A DNA stretch of 64,000 bases, from positions 24,965-88,964 of the forward strand of contig CAVIJI010000004.1 in the NCBI GenBank assembly GCA_963642885.1, in the 5' to 3' direction. The first letter of the stretch is position 1, and every line of letters starts with the position of its first letter. The translations under genes were made by a program, and so were the position numbers. Of this stretch, positions 35,367-43,864 are shown one piece after another. The notes beneath the pieces are model-generated. The model worked only from the letters and a program-made list of their open reading frames with translations. It made no database searches and was not told the origin of the DNA. The stretch is from UMGS1696 sp963642885 (GTDB lineage: Bacteria > Bacillota > Clostridia > Oscillospirales > CAG-272).

Positions 35367-35615
35367 TTACTTTAGTTTTGCAAGAATATTCTTTTCAAAG
35401 AATTCTTTGAAATTTTCTTTTGTTATACCGGTGAAGATTTCATCATCAACGGTTATCGTAACTCCTATGCGGTTGCATTTACCTGTGCAAAAGCTTCCCG
35501 CGAGAGTAACATCTGCTTCCAGCTTATTGTCGGCTATAGCTTTCTGCATGAGTTCTATTATTTCCTGAGAACCTTTTAGATAGCATGAGCTTCCGACACA
35601 TATTTCAATAACCAT
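35367..35615 (-). CDS. [2Fe-2S] thioredoxin-like ferredoxin (NuoE-like), copy 2
   Basis: An 82-residue single-domain protein with Cys6, Cys11, Cys43 and Cys47 in the C-x4-C and C-x3-C spacing of thioredoxin-fold [2Fe-2S] ferredoxins (NuoE/HydC C-terminal type). It should carry single electrons to or from the hydrogenases. It is about 50% alike by eye to the neighbouring 80-residue copy, so a tandem duplication is likely. The GTG-start HydS gene follows within 22 bases. Confidence 0.87.
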   Translation of the reverse strand: MVIEICVGSSCYLKGSQEIIELMQKAIADNKLEADVTLAGSFCTGKCNRIGVTITVDDEIFTGITKENFKEFFEKNILAKLK

Positions 35616-35638
35616 AACAATATACCGCTCCGCGTGTA

Positions 35639-35881
35639 TCAGTTAAGTTTTGCGAGAACTTCGTTTTTGAAAAAGTCGTCGACTGTATCGGGAGAAACGG
35701 AATAGAAGGTATCATCTACGGTTACGCAAACACCTTCCTTGCATCTTCCCATGCAGAATGTTCCCGCGAGCTCTACCTTTCCGTCGAGGTTATTTTCGGC
35801 AACGAGCTTCTGTAATGCTTCTACAACATAACGGGAGCCTTTGAGATGACATGAGCTTCCTATACAAACTGTGATTTTCAT
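35639..35881 (-). CDS. [2Fe-2S] thioredoxin-like ferredoxin (NuoE-like), copy 1
   Basis: An 80-residue protein with the same four-Cys pattern (6, 11, 43, 47) starting MKITVCIGSSCHLKGS. It is the first gene of the hydrogenase-sensor operon, preceded by GAGGAGA and a promoter. Together with copy 2 it may deliver electrons to HydS and HydA; partner specificity is unknown. Confidence 0.88.
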   Translation of the reverse strand: MKITVCIGSSCHLKGSRYVVEALQKLVAENNLDGKVELAGTFCMGRCKEGVCVTVDDTFYSVSPDTVDDFFKNEVLAKLN

Positions 35882-35954
35882 GATAATTCTCCTCTTTTAT
35901 CTTTAAATAATATAAGTTTAAAAAAATGAAGACCAGCTTATATCAATCCAAAGC

Positions 35955-35983
35955 ATTATATCATACATCATCATTTTATACAA
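35955..35983 (-). promoter_or_regulatory. Promoter of the hydrogenase-sensor operon
   Basis: Minus strand: TTGTAT, 17 bases, TATAAT, 74 bases upstream of the first ferredoxin gene. I looked for a Rex-type TTGTTAA...TTAACAA operator and did not find one. Confidence 0.7.
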
Positions 35984-36019
35984 TACTCTGTTTGACATAA
36001 AGGTATATCAAAAATGATA

Positions 36020-36958
36020 TTACTCCGAATCTTTTTTGACAAATCTCTCTTTTGCCGCCATCAGCTCATCGATAAATTTCAAATCAAGCGGCGTGAGATT
36101 ATAATCTTTTTTGTAAATAAGTACGTCTTTGTAGATTTTCGTGTTGTCCTCGCATACGCGCTGAACGAGATCGTATCTTTCTACCATATCATACGGGAGC
36201 GGTGAAACCCACATGAAGGTACGGCTGTTTGAGGAAAGAAGCTCGAACTGGCTGGCACGCTCGAATATAAATATGCGCTTGTTTATATCGTCCGGCAATT
36301 CTTCTTTCTTTACCTCATAAAACGGCAATGACGGAACGTATGGATCCGCATGCGCTATTTCGATATAATCTTTGAGGTCGGAGTATAGAATCTTCGGCTT
36401 GAGTGCCAGCTTATGCTCACAGCTCATAAGCAGAATATACGAAAAATCGGTTATCGTTTCATACGCGAATCCCTTTTCATCAAGCATATTACGGAAATAT
36501 TTGTCAAAGTGTTCCGCGTATCGTATTATTCCGAGCTTGTAGTCCGATTTCAGTATATTGTTGATAACTCGCATGGAGTTTGTCTCTTTGTAAAAAATTT
36601 CGGCTGCCGCATCGGAACGTATGCTGTTTGTGAATTTCGAAAACGCATATGAAATATAACTTGCTCTCGGTACGGATATCGAAAAACGCTGCTTCGCACT
36701 GTTTTCCGATTTATATAGCTCTTCGATTTCGTCCACCTGACGGAGGATTTTTTGAGCATAGGCAATAAAGCCCTCTCCTTCGGGAGTCAATACCATTCCC
36801 TTTGAAGAACGCTGAAAAATCGTAATTCCGAGAGAGGTTTCAAGCTCTTTTATGGCGCGGCTGAGATTGGGCTGACCCATATACAGGTTATCGGCTGCTT
36901 TGTTAATCGAACCGCAGCGTGCAACTTCGACCGCGTATTTCAGATGGACCAAATTCAA
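36020..36958 (-). CDS. LysR family transcriptional regulator
   Basis: A 312-residue LysR-type regulator with the N-terminal winged helix (residues 1-60: LKYAVEVARCGSINKAADNL, YMGQPNLSRAIKELE) and an effector-binding domain. It is co-oriented with and immediately upstream of the hydrogenase-sensor operon, which has its own promoter 37 bases after this gene's stop. A regulatory link is possible but rests on position only. The effector is not predictable. Confidence 0.9.
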   Translation of the reverse strand: MNLVHLKYAVEVARCGSINKAADNLYMGQPNLSRAIKELETSLGITIFQRSSKGMVLTPEGEGFIAYAQKILRQVDEIEELYKSENSAKQRFSISVPRASYISYAFSKFTNSIRSDAAAEIFYKETNSMRVINNILKSDYKLGIIRYAEHFDKYFRNMLDEKGFAYETITDFSYILLMSCEHKLALKPKILYSDLKDYIEIAHADPYVPSLPFYEVKKEELPDDINKRIFIFERASQFELLSSNSRTFMWVSPLPYDMVERYDLVQRVCEDNTKIYKDVLIYKKDYNLTPLDLKFIDELMAAKERFVKKDSE

Positions 36959-37026
36959 TTAATCGTACCTCCGTACATGAAAAGATTGTATATCGAGAAT
37001 ATCACGCAGTAAATCTACGGATAAAC

Positions 37027-37671
37027 TTAAAGCGATTCCATTAATTTTCTGTCCTCATCGGTGATGCGTTTATCCTTATAGTAGAACTGTCTGTCGTGTT
37101 CGTTTATTTCACGAAGTACATGACAGGGATTGCCTACGGCTACGACATTCGCGGGTATATCTTTTGTGACAATGCTTCCCGCACCGATAACGGTATTATC
37201 GCCGATTGTTACACCGGGAAGAATAACGGCACCTGCACCTATCCAGCAGTTGCGTCCGATATGTACGGGTATATTAAACTGAAAGACCTTTTCTCTGTAC
37301 TCGGGGGCGATGGGGTGTCCCGCTGTCGCTATCGTTACATTGGGACCGATCATGGTATATTCTCCGATGTAAATATGAGAATCGTCAACGAGAGTCAGAT
37401 TGAAATTGGCGTATACATGTGCACCGAGATGAACGTGATGACCGCCCCAGTTTGCGTGAAGCGGAGGCTCGATATAACAGCCCTCGCCGAGTTCGGCAAA
37501 CATTTTCGATAAGAGTTCCTGTCTTTTCTCTCCTTCGAAAGGTCTGGTCGCGTTATAATCGTACTGGAGCTCAAGACATTCGGCTTGCTTTTTCGCCATT
37601 TCCTCATCGGTGCAGGCATACAGCCTTTCAGATGTCATTTTTTCCATGGTGGTAAGCTCTTGCTTTTCCAT
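37027..37671 (-). CDS. Sugar O-acetyltransferase (maltose/galactoside type)
   Basis: A 214-residue left-handed beta-helix acetyltransferase (LacA/Maa family) that transfers acetyl from CoA to sugar 6-hydroxyls. Visible parts are the N-terminal Mac domain (YDYNATRPFEGEKRQELL), hexapeptide repeats from about residue 85, the catalytic His in TIATAGHP (about 117) and the GVTIGDNTVIGAGSIVTKDI coils, ending with GNPCHVLREI. Length is a little above the usual 185-205 because of the N- and C-terminal extensions. It may detoxify non-metabolised sugars. Confidence 0.92.
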   Translation of the reverse strand: MEKQELTTMEKMTSERLYACTDEEMAKKQAECLELQYDYNATRPFEGEKRQELLSKMFAELGEGCYIEPPLHANWGGHHVHLGAHVYANFNLTLVDDSHIYIGEYTMIGPNVTIATAGHPIAPEYREKVFQFNIPVHIGRNCWIGAGAVILPGVTIGDNTVIGAGSIVTKDIPANVVAVGNPCHVLREINEHDRQFYYKDKRITDEDRKLMESL

Positions 37672-37709
37672 AAAAATAATTATCCTTTCATAATATATGC
37701 TACTATATA

Positions 37710-37738
37710 ATTATATCAATTCCGCATGGCGGTGTCAA
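37710..37738 (-). promoter_or_regulatory. Acetyltransferase promoter
   Basis: Minus strand: TTGACA, 17 bases, TATAAT, 39 bases upstream of the ATG. Confidence 0.85.
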
Positions 37739-37772
37739 TCGTTTTATACAGGAGTTTTTTGTGTAAATATAA

Positions 37773-37815
37773 ATATGCGGTACCGCATGGCCTTTAACCG
37801 CACGGTACCGCATAT
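37773..37815 (-). terminator. Hairpin behind solute-binding lipoprotein 1
   Basis: ATATGCGGTACCG and CGGTACCGCATAT form a 13-bp perfect stem around 17 bases, with a T/A-rich minus-strand tail. Confidence 0.7.
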
Positions 37816-37846
37816 TAAATTATTCGTTTTAATTGTCAGACGGGAA

Positions 37847-39313
37847 TCAACCCTGTACGTCCTTAAGCGCTTCAATCGATTCGGATGATTTCTTGTCGAA
37901 TTTCTCCTGAAGGCTTTGTGTCATGGATACAAGCTGTTCCGCACCGCTCTTCTGTACACTTGACAGGTATGAATTATATACATCCCATGAACCGTAGCAC
38001 GTCGAGTAGTCGAATGTACGGTTTGCAGTTAAAATGTCAAGCATTTCGGTGGTATCTTCGTCACGTGCGATTTTACCCTTCAGTGTTGTGTCGTAATACG
38101 CTTCCGTCAGGTAAGCATCGGAGTAAATCGCCATTGCTTCGATAACATCGCCTATAACCTCGCGGTTTGCCGAGGCGGTCTGAGGTATGCACATTGCCTG
38201 CGCTGTTGCCTCCATTGAACAGGTGTAATATCCCTGATTTTCGTCACGCATCGGGAAGGGAAGTACGCCAAACGGGTTTTCCATATTATCACGGAGTTCT
38301 TCTATAGATCCGAGCTGCATAATAAAGAACAGACACATGTCTGTGTAGAAGCTGGTATAACCCCAGTTGTCGTTGTTGACGATTACAGACAGATTTTCAT
38401 CGTTCAAAAGGGCTGCGACTTTCTCGGTAACTGCGATGACATCGTCGGATGCGGTGTTTAATACAAACTTTGTTTCATCCGCGTCATCGCTGAGATATAC
38501 AAGCTGTACACCGCCGCCGTCTACAAGAGACAGATATTGTCCTATGCCGGTTACCAGTCCGTACATATCGCCTTCGTTTCGGATACCGTCACCGTTCGCA
38601 TCGGAGGAGACGGCTTTCATCAGTTCGCCCATCTTGTCGAGAGTCCATTTCTGCTCACGCACAAGTGTGTACGGATTGTCCAGCGTATAACGATCTATAA
38701 GCGTCTTGTTGAAATACAGCGCGCTGCATCCTTCCATTGAGTGAATGTTTGTGTCGTTGCAGGCAAAGAACAGTCTTCCGTTGAATGTGAATGCGTCTAC
38801 CGAGTTTTTATCCCACCATGCGGGTTCAAAGGATAATGCTTCGAAAGAGTTTAAATCCAATAGGTTGCCGGACTCTGCCGTAGGCAGTAAGCTGTTAATG
38901 CGCTCCCATACCTGGTCGTATTCGTCCGAACCCGAATTAACGGATTTCTTTATGTATTGCGGAGCAGCCTTCGTTTCCTCAAGTGAAAGCTTTACGTTGT
39001 AGAGTTCTTCGATAAATAATTTACGCTCGTATACCGTATCATTGATGACTTCACCGGTCATTTCTTCCGCGTCAAGGGAAATGACCCACCAGTTGGAGTT
39101 AATGTCGCCGAGCATTCTGAAAGCATAGCCGCCGTAATCTTTGCTTTGAAGTGCTTCGAGTGCGGATGTTTCCGCTTCGGTTTCACTTTCCGCAACGGTT
39201 TCGTTTGCTAAAGCGGACGAATTATCGGTTGTTTCGGCGGGGGTGTTTTCTCCGCATCCTACAGAGAAAACAAGTAATAATGCAGCGAGGATAAAGCTTA
39301 GAGTTCGTTTCAT
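37847..39313 (-). CDS. Extracellular solute-binding lipoprotein (family 1-like)
   Basis: A 488-residue exported protein. The signal peptide ends in the lipobox FSVGC (MKRTLSFILAALLLVF...), followed by a Thr/Glu/Ala-rich linker to about residue 55 and then a large two-lobe sugar-type binding domain. QKWTLDKMGELMKAV is followed by SDANGDGIRNEGDMYG, a calcium-binding-type D-x-N-x-D-G loop. It should capture an oligosaccharide for an ABC importer, but no permease or ATPase gene is near. It is a paralogue of the lipoprotein at 43865. Confidence 0.82.
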   Translation of the reverse strand: MKRTLSFILAALLLVFSVGCGENTPAETTDNSSALANETVAESETEAETSALEALQSKDYGGYAFRMLGDINSNWWVISLDAEEMTGEVINDTVYERKLFIEELYNVKLSLEETKAAPQYIKKSVNSGSDEYDQVWERINSLLPTAESGNLLDLNSFEALSFEPAWWDKNSVDAFTFNGRLFFACNDTNIHSMEGCSALYFNKTLIDRYTLDNPYTLVREQKWTLDKMGELMKAVSSDANGDGIRNEGDMYGLVTGIGQYLSLVDGGGVQLVYLSDDADETKFVLNTASDDVIAVTEKVAALLNDENLSVIVNNDNWGYTSFYTDMCLFFIMQLGSIEELRDNMENPFGVLPFPMRDENQGYYTCSMEATAQAMCIPQTASANREVIGDVIEAMAIYSDAYLTEAYYDTTLKGKIARDEDTTEMLDILTANRTFDYSTCYGSWDVYNSYLSSVQKSGAEQLVSMTQSLQEKFDKKSSESIEALKDVQG

Positions 39314-39495
39314 GATTCTGATTCTCCTTAAGAAATAGTGATAGAACGCTGATATAAGTTTGTTTTTCGTAAAAACAGCTTAACCGCAAATAATTGCCAA
39401 TGATTTTTTTGCATGACTATGAAAAACGGTGAATAAAATTACGATCCCATTTTCTCGGTACCTCCGATCGGAAAATTTATATCAATTCAATTCGT

Positions 39496-39524
39496 ATTGT
39501 AACATGATAAAAATGTAATGTCAA
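39496..39524 (-). promoter_or_regulatory. Promoter of solute-binding lipoprotein 1
   Basis: Minus strand: TTGACA, 17 bases, TACAAT. It implies a leader of about 175 bases, in which CGATC...GATCG can pair around the GGAGGTACC region. Confidence 0.75.
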
Positions 39525-39611
39525 TAAAAAATTTAAATAATATAATAAAATTACAGTAATAAATATCCAATCCGAGATTGATTTATGCAAATAGTGAAAT
39601 ATCAAGCGGTA

Positions 39612-40004
39612 AAAAACATAGGAGCCATGCTTCATGAAATGAAGCATGGCTCGGGGAGGCGGTGTATTTGCCGACGTTTAAATTTAACATAATCCGCCGA
39701 CGTAGAGTAAGGAAAAACATAGGAGCCATACTTCATGAAATGAAGCATGGCTCGGGGAGGCGGTGTATTTGCCGACGTTTAAATTTAACATAATCCGCCG
39801 ACGTAGAGTAAGGAAAAACATAGGAGCCATACTTCATGAAATGAAGCATGGCTCGGGGAGGCGGTGTATTTGCCGACGTTTAAATTTAACATAATCCGCC
39901 GACGTAGAGTAAGGAAAAACATAGGAGCCATACTTCATGAAATGAAGCATGGCTCGGGGAGGCGGTGTATTTGCCGACGTTTAAATTTAACATAATCCGC
40001 CGAC
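39612..40004 (-). repeat. 101-bp tandem repeat array, 3.9 copies, terminator-like units
   Basis: Four copies start at 39612, 39713, 39814 and 39915 with exact 101-bp spacing; the last is cut at 90 bp and ends just before the stop of the methyltransferase gene. Each unit holds a 14-bp inverted repeat (GAGCCATGCTTCAT/ATGAAGCATGGCTC around GAA) and a GGCGG...CCGCC pair. Copies 2-4 have A instead of G in the left arm, which breaks a pair in plus-strand RNA but gives a G-U pair in minus-strand RNA. On the minus strand the hairpin is followed by CTATGTTTTT. The array therefore looks like serial terminators or a 3'-UTR structure for the methyltransferase transcript. Confidence 0.92.
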
Positions 40005-40005
40005 A

Positions 40006-40800
40006 TTAGTCAAACATATCGTAATTGCGCTTTTTTCCTATTAAAATGCCGCGCATGCAATACTTTGCCACAAGAGGATCCTCGCAGGTGTCAATCTGAA
40101 CCTTGACGAAATTGCGGTACTCATCCTCGCTCATCGCATCGATTTCATCTATCATGTTGTACAAAAGCGAGTATGTCGATGCAACGGTTATTATCTCGAT
40201 TCCGTATTCGCGTGCTATGTCCGTCATTTCATCGAGCATCATTCCGTAGAAGTTTTCACATTTGTGGTTCTTCTCGACATCGGCAAGCTTACGGTAAGCT
40301 CTCATTTTGTCAAGAGCGTTTTCCGTACGCATGGCATTAAAATATTGGCCGAGAGTCATTGCCATAGGTGTCATGTATGTATATGCAATGTATCCGCCCG
40401 GTTTTAAGACACGCATGGATTCCTTTATTATAGTTTCACGTTCGGCTCTGGTACATGCATGATAAAGCGGACCCATGGATACTAATATATCGAAGCTTTC
40501 GGAATCGAATTTGGATAGGCTTCTCGGACTTGAACAGTATATATTTTCGAGTAGTGATGCCTTGGGGGACGATTTGAGCAGTTCGTAATGTTCTTCGAGA
40601 AGGTCACCGGCCGTTACGGTATATCCTTTTTCTGCAAATTTAAATGCGAATGTACCTGTTCCGGCTGCTGTGTCGATAACTTTTCCCGATTCGGGTAAAT
40701 ACTTATCGAATAAATATTCGATAGTTTCTGTTTCTGCGGAGGTGAGTCGATCTGAATTGTGTTCTTCTCTGAACAGACCGTAATATTCAAACATGTCCAT
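40006..40800 (-). CDS. Class I SAM-dependent methyltransferase
   Basis: A 264-residue Rossmann methyltransferase. Motif I is GKVIDTAAGTGTFAFKFAEKG, the acidic loop is AGDLLE, motif IV is FDILVSMGPLYHA and the post-motif RVLKPGGYIAYTY is typical. The substrate is unknown. GGAG stands 7 bases before the Met at 40800, so this start is favoured over the ATG at 40824. A near-consensus promoter lies upstream and the tandem array begins directly at the stop codon. Confidence 0.85.
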   Translation of the reverse strand: MDMFEYYGLFREEHNSDRLTSAETETIEYLFDKYLPESGKVIDTAAGTGTFAFKFAEKGYTVTAGDLLEEHYELLKSSPKASLLENIYCSSPRSLSKFDSESFDILVSMGPLYHACTRAERETIIKESMRVLKPGGYIAYTYMTPMAMTLGQYFNAMRTENALDKMRAYRKLADVEKNHKCENFYGMMLDEMTDIAREYGIEIITVASTYSLLYNMIDEIDAMSEDEYRNFVKVQIDTCEDPLVAKYCMRGILIGKKRNYDMFD

Positions 40801-40889
40801 AAAATTTCTCCGTTGATTTGACATAGTGTTGTTTTTTGTGAAAAGCAGGCATTACAAATAAAAACCAAGTGCGAACCTTCTCCAAATAC

Positions 40890-40918
40890 ATCTTAGCATA
40901 AAAATACGTAATTGTCAA
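40890..40918 (-). promoter_or_regulatory. Methyltransferase promoter
   Basis: Minus strand: TTGACA, 17 bases, TAAGAT, 90 bases upstream of the start. Confidence 0.75.
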
Positions 40919-40957
40919 TAACTTTTCATGAAGATGAAAGAAAGAAACATTTTTTAC

Positions 40958-40986
40958 TTGTATTTGTGTTACGTATATGTTATAAT
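40958..40986 (+). promoter_or_regulatory. Promoter for the G5/3D-domain gene
   Basis: TTGTAT, 17 bases, TATAAT in the 313-base divergent gap 40801-41113. This promoter and the one on the other strand are the only features I see in the gap. Confidence 0.65.
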
Positions 40987-41113
40987 TAATATAGGGTGAG
41001 TTTACATATACGAGCCTTATAAAACCAAACCGAGTAATCGGATACATATGTCGATTAAAGTGATTTATTAAAAGACGGCTGTACTCGGTATAATCGCGGA
41101 AAGGAAGTTCAAA

Positions 41114-42556
41114 TTGGAACCGAACGATAAAGAATATTTGCCGGAAGACGATGTACATTCCGAGGACGATACTCAGTCTCATGATGAAAATCAGGATGAA
41201 ACACCCGAAGCGGAAGAAACGCAAGTAAAAGAAAACGATAATGATACCGAAATAACGGAAACCACTGATAATGATACGGCGGATGATTCCGCGGAGTCGA
41301 ATTATACTACGGATGAGGACGATATTGCTTACGTAGCTGAAAGAATTACCGGAGCAAGACACAGTATGGTTACAACGGCGGCCCCTCTCAGAGTACGTAC
41401 GAACAACGAAACCATGCGTATGAATTCGCTCAGCAGAATAGTAAACGAGAGCACTGAAAAAGCCGAAACAAACAAAGAGAAAAACGAAAAAAAATCCAAA
41501 CGATTTGTGCTGACTACTGCAGTCGTTGCCGTATTTGTCGCGGTAATTCTTTCGACGATCATTGTGGGTGTTAATATTGTCGCTGACAAAAATAAGCCTG
41601 CCGACATAAACATAGGTGATGTCGCAGAGGATTATATCAGCCTTGTAAACACCGAGACCGAGGTCGAAACCGAAAAAGCCGCGGAGACGGCATGGATAAA
41701 AAACAATACCGAAACAACCGAAACACAGGAAACAAAAATCGATGAGACAGAGGTTGATACGGATGAAACCGAGGAAGAGAGCGAGCCCGAAACACAGCCC
41801 GAGACCGAGGTGAACACTCCGGTATATAACGTTATTCTCGACTTTTACGACAGAGACGATATAGAAATTTCAACGGAGCAGATGACGTTAAACAGTCTGT
41901 TGGAGCTGTGCGGTATCACCCTTAACGACAATGAAGTACCGTCGTTATCGCTTGACTCGGTAATTGCCGCCGATACGACAATTACTATAAACAAATACGA
42001 GTATAAATCGGAAACCGTGTCCGAAACGATTCCGTACGGTACAAAGGCAACCGAAACCGATTTTATACCGAGAGGTGAGAAAAAATACTCACAATACGGT
42101 GAAAACGGACAGATGAACAAGTACTACACTGTTGAATATATAAACGGAAAAGAAAACTCACGTACTCTCGATTATGAGGAAACGGTTAAATATCCCGTCG
42201 ATGAGGTTTACGAGGAGGGTGTCGGAGGTTCGTTTGTCGGTTCGGACGGTGTGACATACACATATTCATACAGAAGGGTAGTTCCTGCGACATATTACAA
42301 TATAGAAGGACTTACATATCTCGGTACAATGGCGGATGAGAGTGTCATTGCCGTTGACATGGACAATATCCCGCTCGGAACACGTCTGTATGTGAAAAAC
42401 GATACATATGATTTCGGTGTCAGAATAGCATCCGACATAGGCGGTGCGGTTGACGATTGGGAAATAGATATTTGGCTCTCAAGCAGCAATCCGCAGTTTG
42501 CTTCGTTTTCTCAGGTCGGATACATATATGATATGGAGATATACTATATTGACTGA
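41114..42556 (+). CDS. Membrane-anchored G5/3D-domain cell-wall protein
   Basis: A 480-residue type II membrane protein. It has a very acidic cytoplasmic region (1-125), one membrane helix (about 135-157: VLTTAVVAVFVAVILSTIIV), a Thr/Glu-rich linker (about 178-235), a DUF348/G5-like part (about 238-395, with SETIPYGTKATETDFIPRGE), and a C-terminal 3D domain (about 400-480) with SDIGGAVDDWEIDIWL carrying the conserved acidic residues. Such architecture occurs in YabE/Rpf-like wall-remodelling proteins with lytic transglycosylase-like activity. Translation starts at TTG behind AAGGAAG. A serine hydrolase gene follows 17 bases on. Confidence 0.78.
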   Translation: MEPNDKEYLPEDDVHSEDDTQSHDENQDETPEAEETQVKENDNDTEITETTDNDTADDSAESNYTTDEDDIAYVAERITGARHSMVTTAAPLRVRTNNETMRMNSLSRIVNESTEKAETNKEKNEKKSKRFVLTTAVVAVFVAVILSTIIVGVNIVADKNKPADINIGDVAEDYISLVNTETEVETEKAAETAWIKNNTETTETQETKIDETEVDTDETEEESEPETQPETEVNTPVYNVILDFYDRDDIEISTEQMTLNSLLELCGITLNDNEVPSLSLDSVIAADTTITINKYEYKSETVSETIPYGTKATETDFIPRGEKKYSQYGENGQMNKYYTVEYINGKENSRTLDYEETVKYPVDEVYEEGVGGSFVGSDGVTYTYSYRRVVPATYYNIEGLTYLGTMADESVIAVDMDNIPLGTRLYVKNDTYDFGVRIASDIGGAVDDWEIDIWLSSSNPQFASFSQVGYIYDMEIYYID

Positions 42557-42572
42557 ATAAAGGAGATTTGTT

Positions 42573-43709
42573 ATGGATTTTACGCCGCTTCGTAAATATC
42601 AGGATTACCTGACAAGCTGGAGAATTCCGGGAAACGATTGCATGGTTGTCAAAGACGGAAAAGAAATATACCGTTATATGTCAGGCTATGCGGATTGTGA
42701 AAAAGGAAGAAAAATGTCAGGCGATGAGCTTTACTATTTCTGGTCGGCATCGAAGGTGATAACCTGTTCTCTCGCACTTAAGCTTCATGAGGAAGGCAAG
42801 TATGTGATGAACGATCGCCTGTCCGATTATATGCCCGAATTTTCCGAAATGATGATAAGCAAGGTCATCGACGGAAAGGAAGAACTTGTAAAGGCCGAAA
42901 AGCCGATTCTTATCAAGCATCTGTTCAATATGACCGCAGGCTTCGATTATAATTTCTCGACACCGTATGTTGACGAAGTTAAAAAGAAAACAAACGGATT
43001 GTGTCCTACGAGAGAGGTAGCTGCGGCTATCGCAAAAAATCCGCTTCGTTTCGAACCCGGTGAGCACTGGAATTACAGCCTGTGTCACGATGTTCTCGGT
43101 GCGTTCATAGAGGTAGTTTCGGGAAAAAAGCTGCGTGATTACGCAAAAGAGGTTTTATTCGACCCTCTCGGAATGACGGATACCACGTACAATATGCCGT
43201 CCGCCGACAAGATAAGCAGATTCGCTATACAGTACAGCTACAGAGATGACCTTAACAAATACCTGCCGACGAACAATACTTGCGGACACTTTTTGGGAAG
43301 TGAATACGATTCGGGCGGCGCCGGAATCGTTTCAAGCTGTGCGGATTATATGAAGTTCGCATCTACCTTGGCAAACGGCGGTACATCATCAAACGGATAC
43401 AGATACCTTTCTCCCGCGACAATTGAGCTTATGAGTACCAATACCCTCGGAGAAACACAGATGAAAGACTACGGTTGGGGACATCTTATAGGCTACGGTT
43501 ACGGATACGGTGTCAGAACCATGATTGACAAAGCTGTCTCGGGTTCGCTTTCGCCTATAGGTGAATTCGGCTGGGGCGGTGCAGCGGGTGTTTGGGTAAT
43601 AATCGATCCGAAAAACAATCTTTCGCTTGTTTATACCCAGCATATGCTGAATAATCAGGAAAACATCAATGCTCCGAGACTCAGAAACGTTCTTTATTCC
43701 TGTTTGTAA
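42573..43709 (+). CDS. Beta-lactamase/class C-like serine hydrolase
   Basis: A 378-residue penicillin-binding-fold hydrolase (PF00144). The active-site S-x-x-K is in FWSASKVITCSLALKLHEEGK (near residue 55), the Tyr-x-Asn counterpart is WNYSLCHDVLGAF (near 167), and late glycine-rich GEFGWGGAAG (near 334) replaces the KTG triad position (H/G-x-G in this family). No signal peptide is evident, so it is a cytosolic or moonlighting esterase or peptidase rather than a resistance enzyme. AAAGGAG precedes the ATG. It probably shares a transcript with the 3D-domain gene. Confidence 0.85.
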   Translation: MDFTPLRKYQDYLTSWRIPGNDCMVVKDGKEIYRYMSGYADCEKGRKMSGDELYYFWSASKVITCSLALKLHEEGKYVMNDRLSDYMPEFSEMMISKVIDGKEELVKAEKPILIKHLFNMTAGFDYNFSTPYVDEVKKKTNGLCPTREVAAAIAKNPLRFEPGEHWNYSLCHDVLGAFIEVVSGKKLRDYAKEVLFDPLGMTDTTYNMPSADKISRFAIQYSYRDDLNKYLPTNNTCGHFLGSEYDSGGAGIVSSCADYMKFASTLANGGTSSNGYRYLSPATIELMSTNTLGETQMKDYGWGHLIGYGYGYGVRTMIDKAVSGSLSPIGEFGWGGAAGVWVIIDPKNNLSLVYTQHMLNNQENINAPRLRNVLYSCL

Positions 43710-43791
43710 AATTACGCAGCTACAATAGTAGTTGTATTGTTGATAATGTGTAAACAATGCCGAATCAGATGCGACAAAAACGCGAATATTG

Positions 43792-43820
43792 TTGCAAAAC
43801 GACGAACAATGTGGTAACAT
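43792..43820 (+). promoter_or_regulatory. Promoter of solute-binding lipoprotein 2
   Basis: TTGCAA, 17 bases, TAACAT, 45 bases before the ATG at 43865. Confidence 0.65.
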
Positions 43821-43864
43821 TAATGATAGTGTACAAATTCTTGATCGAAAGAAAGGAAAATGTT

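Noticed and set aside
35882..36019. Rex redox-repressor operator upstream of the hydrogenase operon
   Set aside because: No TTGTTAA-N4-TTAACAA-like palindrome is present; only a sigma-A-type promoter could be seen.
39612..40004. CRISPR array
   Set aside because: The whole 101-bp unit is repeated with almost no variation; there are no unique spacers and no cas genes nearby.
40787..41362. Minus-strand reading frame of 191 codons across the divergent promoter region
   Set aside because: It covers both promoters and the acidic N-terminus of the 3D-domain protein; composition (Ile/Arg/Phe-rich) fits an antisense artefact.
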